Shown here: in pieces, positions 14,218 to 16,191 of the stretch
Numbering within the stretch: the first letter of the stretch is position 1
Layout: the number at the start of each line of letters is the position of its first letter
From: an uncultured Clostridia bacterium
GTDB taxonomy: Bacteria > Bacillota > Clostridia > TANB77 > CAG-508
NCBI GenBank assembly: GCA_947627785.1
Contig: CANQXC010000010.1
Coordinates: 1 to 16,191, forward strand
DNA length: 16,191 nucleotides
Direction of reading: 5' to 3'
Notes under the pieces: model-generated
Database searches by the model: none
Seen by the model: the letters and a program-made list of their open reading frames with translations, nothing else
Told to the model about the DNA's origin: nothing
Position numbers and translations under genes: made by a program

Positions 14218-15117
14218 ATGGTAGAAAACAAGAAAAAAGATTTACTAATACCAAAAAATGATGTAGTATTTCATGCATTATTTAGAGAAGAAAACAAGAG
14301 ATTAACAGAAGCTTTAATATCAGATATATTAAGGGAAAAAGTAAAAATAAAAACGAGCGATAAAGATAGACATTTTAATATAAACAATTCAAAACAAAAA
14401 TATGGAATCATGGATTTAAGAACAGAGTTAAAAGATGGAACAAATTGTAATATAGAGATTCAACTTTCAAAATATAAATATGAAAATGAAAGATTTTTAT
14501 ATTATTGGTCAAATGCATATACAAGACAATTAGAAAGAGGGAATGAATATAGTAAATTACATAAGACGATAAGTATAATAATACTAGATCATGAAATAGA
14601 AGAATTAGAAGGGGAAGAAAAGTTAGGAACAAAATGGCAAATAAGAGATAAAACAGGAAGAAGAATATTGACAGAGCATTTAGAGATTGTTATAATAGAG
14701 ATACCAAAAGCAATAAGACAATATAAAGAAAATGAAAAAGATAAAATAATTCAATGGATGGAATTTCTAGATAATCCGAATAGCGAGGAGGTATCATCTA
14801 TTATGGAAAAGAATGAAGATATAAAAGAAGCAGTTGAAGAATTAGAGATAATGAGTAGAAGTGAGAAGTTAAGAAGAATGGCAGAATTAAGAGAAAAGGC
14901 AATAAGAGATGAGCATGCTGCTTTAGAATATGCAACAGAAGAAGGAATGAAAAATGGATTAGAGCAAGGATTAAAACAAGGATTACAACAAGGATTAGAG
15001 CAAGGTAAAATTGAGCAGAATAAAAAAATAGCAAGGAATATGATAAAGGAAAAAATAGATAAAGAAGTTATAAGCAAAGTAACAGGCTTAAGTATTGAAG
15101 AAATAGAAAACTTATAA
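14218..15117 (+). CDS. Rpn family recombination-promoting nuclease / PD-(D/E)XK nuclease family transposase
   Basis: 299 residues from the ATG at 14218, 7 nt after AAGGAGG; an ATG at 14212 is only 1 nt away from it and less likely. The N-terminus LLIPKNDVVFHALFREENKR is typical of the family. The PD-(D/E)XK core shows IMDLRTELKDG (Asp66) and NIEIQ (Glu80, Gln82), then FLYYWSNAYTRQLERGNEY. Rpn proteins are DNA endonucleases linked to RecA-independent recombination in E. coli and to phage defence; the transposase label is historical and no terminal repeats are seen here. The C-terminal region has KNGLEQGLKQGLQQGLEQGK (246-264, with Lys245), coded by 12-bp tandem repeats, then a helical end with KEVISKVTGLSIEEIENL. 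The gene stands alone between a pseudogene and the ribosomal operon, as an accessory insertion would. Confidence 0.88.
   Translation: MVENKKKDLLIPKNDVVFHALFREENKRLTEALISDILREKVKIKTSDKDRHFNINNSKQKYGIMDLRTELKDGTNCNIEIQLSKYKYENERFLYYWSNAYTRQLERGNEYSKLHKTISIIILDHEIEELEGEEKLGTKWQIRDKTGRRILTEHLEIVIIEIPKAIRQYKENEKDKIIQWMEFLDNPNSEEVSSIMEKNEDIKEAVEELEIMSRSEKLRRMAELREKAIRDEHAALEYATEEGMKNGLEQGLKQGLQQGLEQGKIEQNKKIARNMIKEKIDKEVISKVTGLSIEEIENL
14956..15003 (+). repeat. Four 12-bp tandem repeats in the Rpn gene
   Basis: Four units of the form GGATTANANCAA (14956-14967, 14968-14979, 14980-14991, 14992-15003) encode Gly-Leu-x-Gln. Units 1 and 4 are identical; 2 and 3 each differ at two positions. Copy-number change keeps the frame and changes the length of a helical linker. 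Confidence 0.9.
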
Positions 15118-15143
15118 AATAAATTAATTGAAAATAAAAGAAG

Positions 15144-15178
15144 TATATACAATAAAAAACGTTGCATTTTTGTATATA
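15144..15178 (+). terminator. Hairpin after the Rpn gene, possible terminator
   Basis: TATATACAA (15144-15152) pairs with TTGTATATA (15170-15178), with extra A/T pairing inside. The stem is AT-only and little T follows on the + strand, so termination is uncertain. Confidence 0.4.
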
Positions 15179-15232
15179 TTGGAACAAAATTGAATGAAAC
15201 CTTTAAAATTTTGAGAAAATTTACCAAAAGTA

Positions 15233-15262
15233 TTGACAAAACTAGACTAAACGCAGTATAAT
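15233..15262 (+). promoter_or_regulatory. Consensus promoter of the S10 ribosomal operon
   Basis: TTGACA (15233-15238), an 18-nt spacer, TATAAT (15257-15262): both boxes match consensus. A/T tracts upstream (15207-15223) could act as an UP element. The likely start point is near 15269, giving a leader of about 264 nt. Confidence 0.85.
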
Positions 15263-15277
15263 AGATATTGCGTTTAG
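15247..15277. repeat. 9-bp perfect inverted repeat flanking the S10 promoter -10 box
   Basis: CTAAACGCA (15247-15255) and TGCGTTTAG (15269-15277) are exact inverted repeats. Four further inner pairs (one G-T) extend the symmetry to 13 bp around the -10 box. TTGCG recurs at 15280-15284. It could be an operator for a repressor or a DNA structure at the start point. Confidence 0.55.
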
Positions 15278-15532
15278 ATTTGCGTTGAAGCGAAATGTGG
15301 CTACACTGTAGTAGTGGAGGGAACTTTCGTGGAGTATGTCTTGGCTTAGACCGGGCGGATAAGTTAGAAAATTAGCACTTGTCCTAGGCTTGAACTAGGA
15401 TTTAAAAATGGAACAAAAAGAAACACCAGGGTGCGTTAATAACTTTCCTAAGGTAATTAAAAACAAGGTGCCTACTTAAAAGATGCCAAGGTAGGAAAAT
15501 CTTGTGAAAAAATTAAAGGAGGGAATTTAACA
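15269..15532 (+). ncRNA. Putative structured leader RNA of the S10 operon
   Basis: The stretch between the promoter and rpsJ is richer in G and C than its surroundings and has no credible open frame. Pairings that can be seen: GCGAAA (15290-15295) with TTTCGT (15326-15331, one G-U), enclosing CTACA/TGTAG; GTCT/AGAC near 15338-15351; TCCTAG (15382-15387) with CTAGGA (15395-15400); and CCTAC (15471-15475) with GTAGG (15491-15495). The last competes with TTTCCTA (15444-15450) pairing to TAGGAAA (15492-15498), so two states are possible. No T run precedes the gene, which favours control of translation or stability over termination. By analogy with other ribosomal operons it may be a ribosomal-protein-binding leader (L4 in E. 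coli); I cannot assign it to a known family. Confidence 0.55.
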
Positions 15533-15964
15533 ATGGCAAACGAAACAAAGGTTGAAAAGAAAGAAAAGGTTCAAAAAGAATCTAAAAAACCAGTAGCAAA
15601 AACAGCAAGCAAACCAAAAACAGAAAAAGCTACAAAAACAACAAAAAAGGTGATGGCAACAAGTGAAAAGATAAGAATAAGATTAAAAGCTTATGATCAT
15701 GTTCTTATAGATCAGTCTGCTGAAAAGATAGTAGATACTGCTAAAAGAACAGGAGCAAAAGTTTCAGGTCCTATCCCATTACCAACAAGAAAGGAAATAG
15801 TAACAATAATTCGTTCACCACATAAAGACAAAGATTCAAGAGAACAATTTGAAATGAGAACACATAAAAGAGTTATTGATATATTATATCCAACTCAAAC
15901 AACAGTTGATAGTCTAATGAAATTAGATTTACCAGCAGGTGTTGAAATAGAAATTAAACTTTAA
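15533..15964 (+). CDS. rpsJ: 30S ribosomal protein S10 (uS10) with a lysine-rich N-terminal extension
   Basis: 143 residues; normal bacterial S10 is about 102-105. The S10 core starts at Met41 (MATSEKIRIRLKAYDHVLID) and continues with SGPIPLPTRKE, SPHKDKDSREQFEMRTHKR and LPAGVEIEIKL, with the usual patterns complete. Residues 1-40 are an extra low-complexity segment of Lys, Thr, Ala and Glu. The longer start is supported by AAAGGAGGG upstream of 15533. The internal ATG at 15653 also has a weak AAAGGTG before it, so a shorter form could be made as well. S10 belongs to the 30S head and, as NusE, to the antitermination complex with NusB. The gene begins the S10 operon behind a strong promoter and a structured leader. 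Confidence 0.95.
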   Translation: MANETKVEKKEKVQKESKKPVAKTASKPKTEKATKTTKKVMATSEKIRIRLKAYDHVLIDQSAEKIVDTAKRTGAKVSGPIPLPTRKEIVTIIRSPHKDKDSREQFEMRTHKRVIDILYPTQTTVDSLMKLDLPAGVEIEIKL

Positions 15965-16033
15965 TAATTTTAAAGGTTAGAGGTTATAAAGATTAGAAGC
16001 AAAAACTTTTAATAAAGATTACCTTAAAACCAA

Positions 16034-16055
16034 GCTAGCATAAATAAATGTTAGC
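16034..16055 (+). other. Hairpin in the rpsJ-rplC intercistronic region
   Basis: GCTAGCAT (16034-16041) pairs with ATGTTAGC (16048-16055), with one G-U pair and a 6-nt loop, ending 10 nt before AGGAGG. There is no T run, so it may be a processing or translational control element. The rest of the 113-nt gap shows no gene. Confidence 0.5.
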
Positions 16056-16077
16056 CAATAGTTAGGAGGAATTATAA

Positions 16078-16191
16078 ATGAAAAAAGCAATATTAGGTAG
16101 AAAAGTAGGAATGACACAAATATTTGATGCTCAAGGTAGAGCCATTCCAGTTACAGTAGTTGAAGCAGGTCCATGTACAGTAGTACAAATA
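16078..16191 (+). CDS. rplC: 50S ribosomal protein L3 (uL3), 3'-partial
   Basis: The first 38 residues only; the gene runs off the window. The N-terminus KKAILGRKVGMTQIFD then GRAIPVTVVEAGPCTVVQI is the standard L3 start. L3 is an early assembly protein of the 50S subunit, placed second in the S10 operon as usual. A strong AGGAGG lies upstream of the ATG at 16078. Confidence 0.97.
   Translation, partial: MKKAILGRKVGMTQIFDAQGRAIPVTVVEAGPCTVVQI

Noticed and set aside
14218..15117. Rpn gene as a true transposable element
   Set aside because: No terminal inverted repeats or target duplications are visible, and the family is now regarded as nucleases.
15269..15532. T-box or preQ1 riboswitch in the rpsJ leader
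   Set aside because: No T-box bulge sequence or specifier arrangement and no terminator are seen, and tgt is far away on a different transcript.

Overview
The window is a very AT-rich stretch of a Firmicutes chromosome, most likely from an uncultured low-GC clostridium. This rests on the base composition, the A-rich codon use, strong AGGAGG-type ribosome binding sites, the clostridial protein families (VanW/G5, YetF-like DUF421 with DUF4363, ITLISL-type prepilin, Rpn nuclease) and the S10 ribosomal operon start. It is mostly core chromosome with a few accessory genes. I see no rRNA, no CRISPR array, no complete tRNA and no complete insertion sequence.

Region 1 (1-2029, + strand) holds the end of dprA (DNA uptake/recombination), broken in frame by one extra base; yraN (UPF0102 nuclease-fold); and an SDR reductase that most resembles the EF-P 5-aminopentanone reductase YmfI, with its own promoter. 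A bidirectional terminator separates it from region 2 (2137-3724). That region has a standalone starch/glycogen-binding-module protein (- strand), a frameshifted XRE-S24 repressor (- strand) and a small divergent XRE regulator (+ strand). The two regulators share an intergenic region with repeated TAGACAA/TTGTCTA half-sites and a TTGAC-TT-GTCAA palindrome, laid out like a cI/cro switch but without phage genes.

Region 3 (3848-8281, + strand) carries a membrane-anchored VanW/G5 cell-envelope protein, tgt (tRNA queuosine) and a membrane-anchored WG-repeat protein, closed by a strong terminator. Region 4 (8346-9993) has a small four-helix membrane protein on the - strand, then a DUF421 (YetF-like) and DUF4363 pair. 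Region 5 (10082-13040) is the isoprenoid/phospholipid/membrane-quality set: uppS and cdsA overlapping by one base, a short RseP-type site-2 protease without a PDZ domain, and mscL with a C-terminal zinc ribbon under a consensus promoter.

Region 6 (13041-15117) is accessory: a decayed prepilin-like gene, a structured non-coding stretch ending in a terminator-like hairpin directly before a ribosome binding site, and an Rpn-family nuclease with four 12-bp tandem repeats. Region 7 (15118-16191) is the start of the S10 ribosomal operon: a consensus promoter set in an inverted repeat, a leader of about 260 nt with alternative pairings, rpsJ with a 40-residue lysine-rich N-terminal extension, and the start of rplC.

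The points I find most worth following are the PDZ-less RseP, the divergent XRE pair with its operator-like sites, the S10 leader and promoter palindrome, and the extended uS10. Three genes (dprA, the XRE-S24 regulator and the prepilin-like gene) are broken in frame. Whether the two single-base lesions are real or assembly errors cannot be settled from this sequence.
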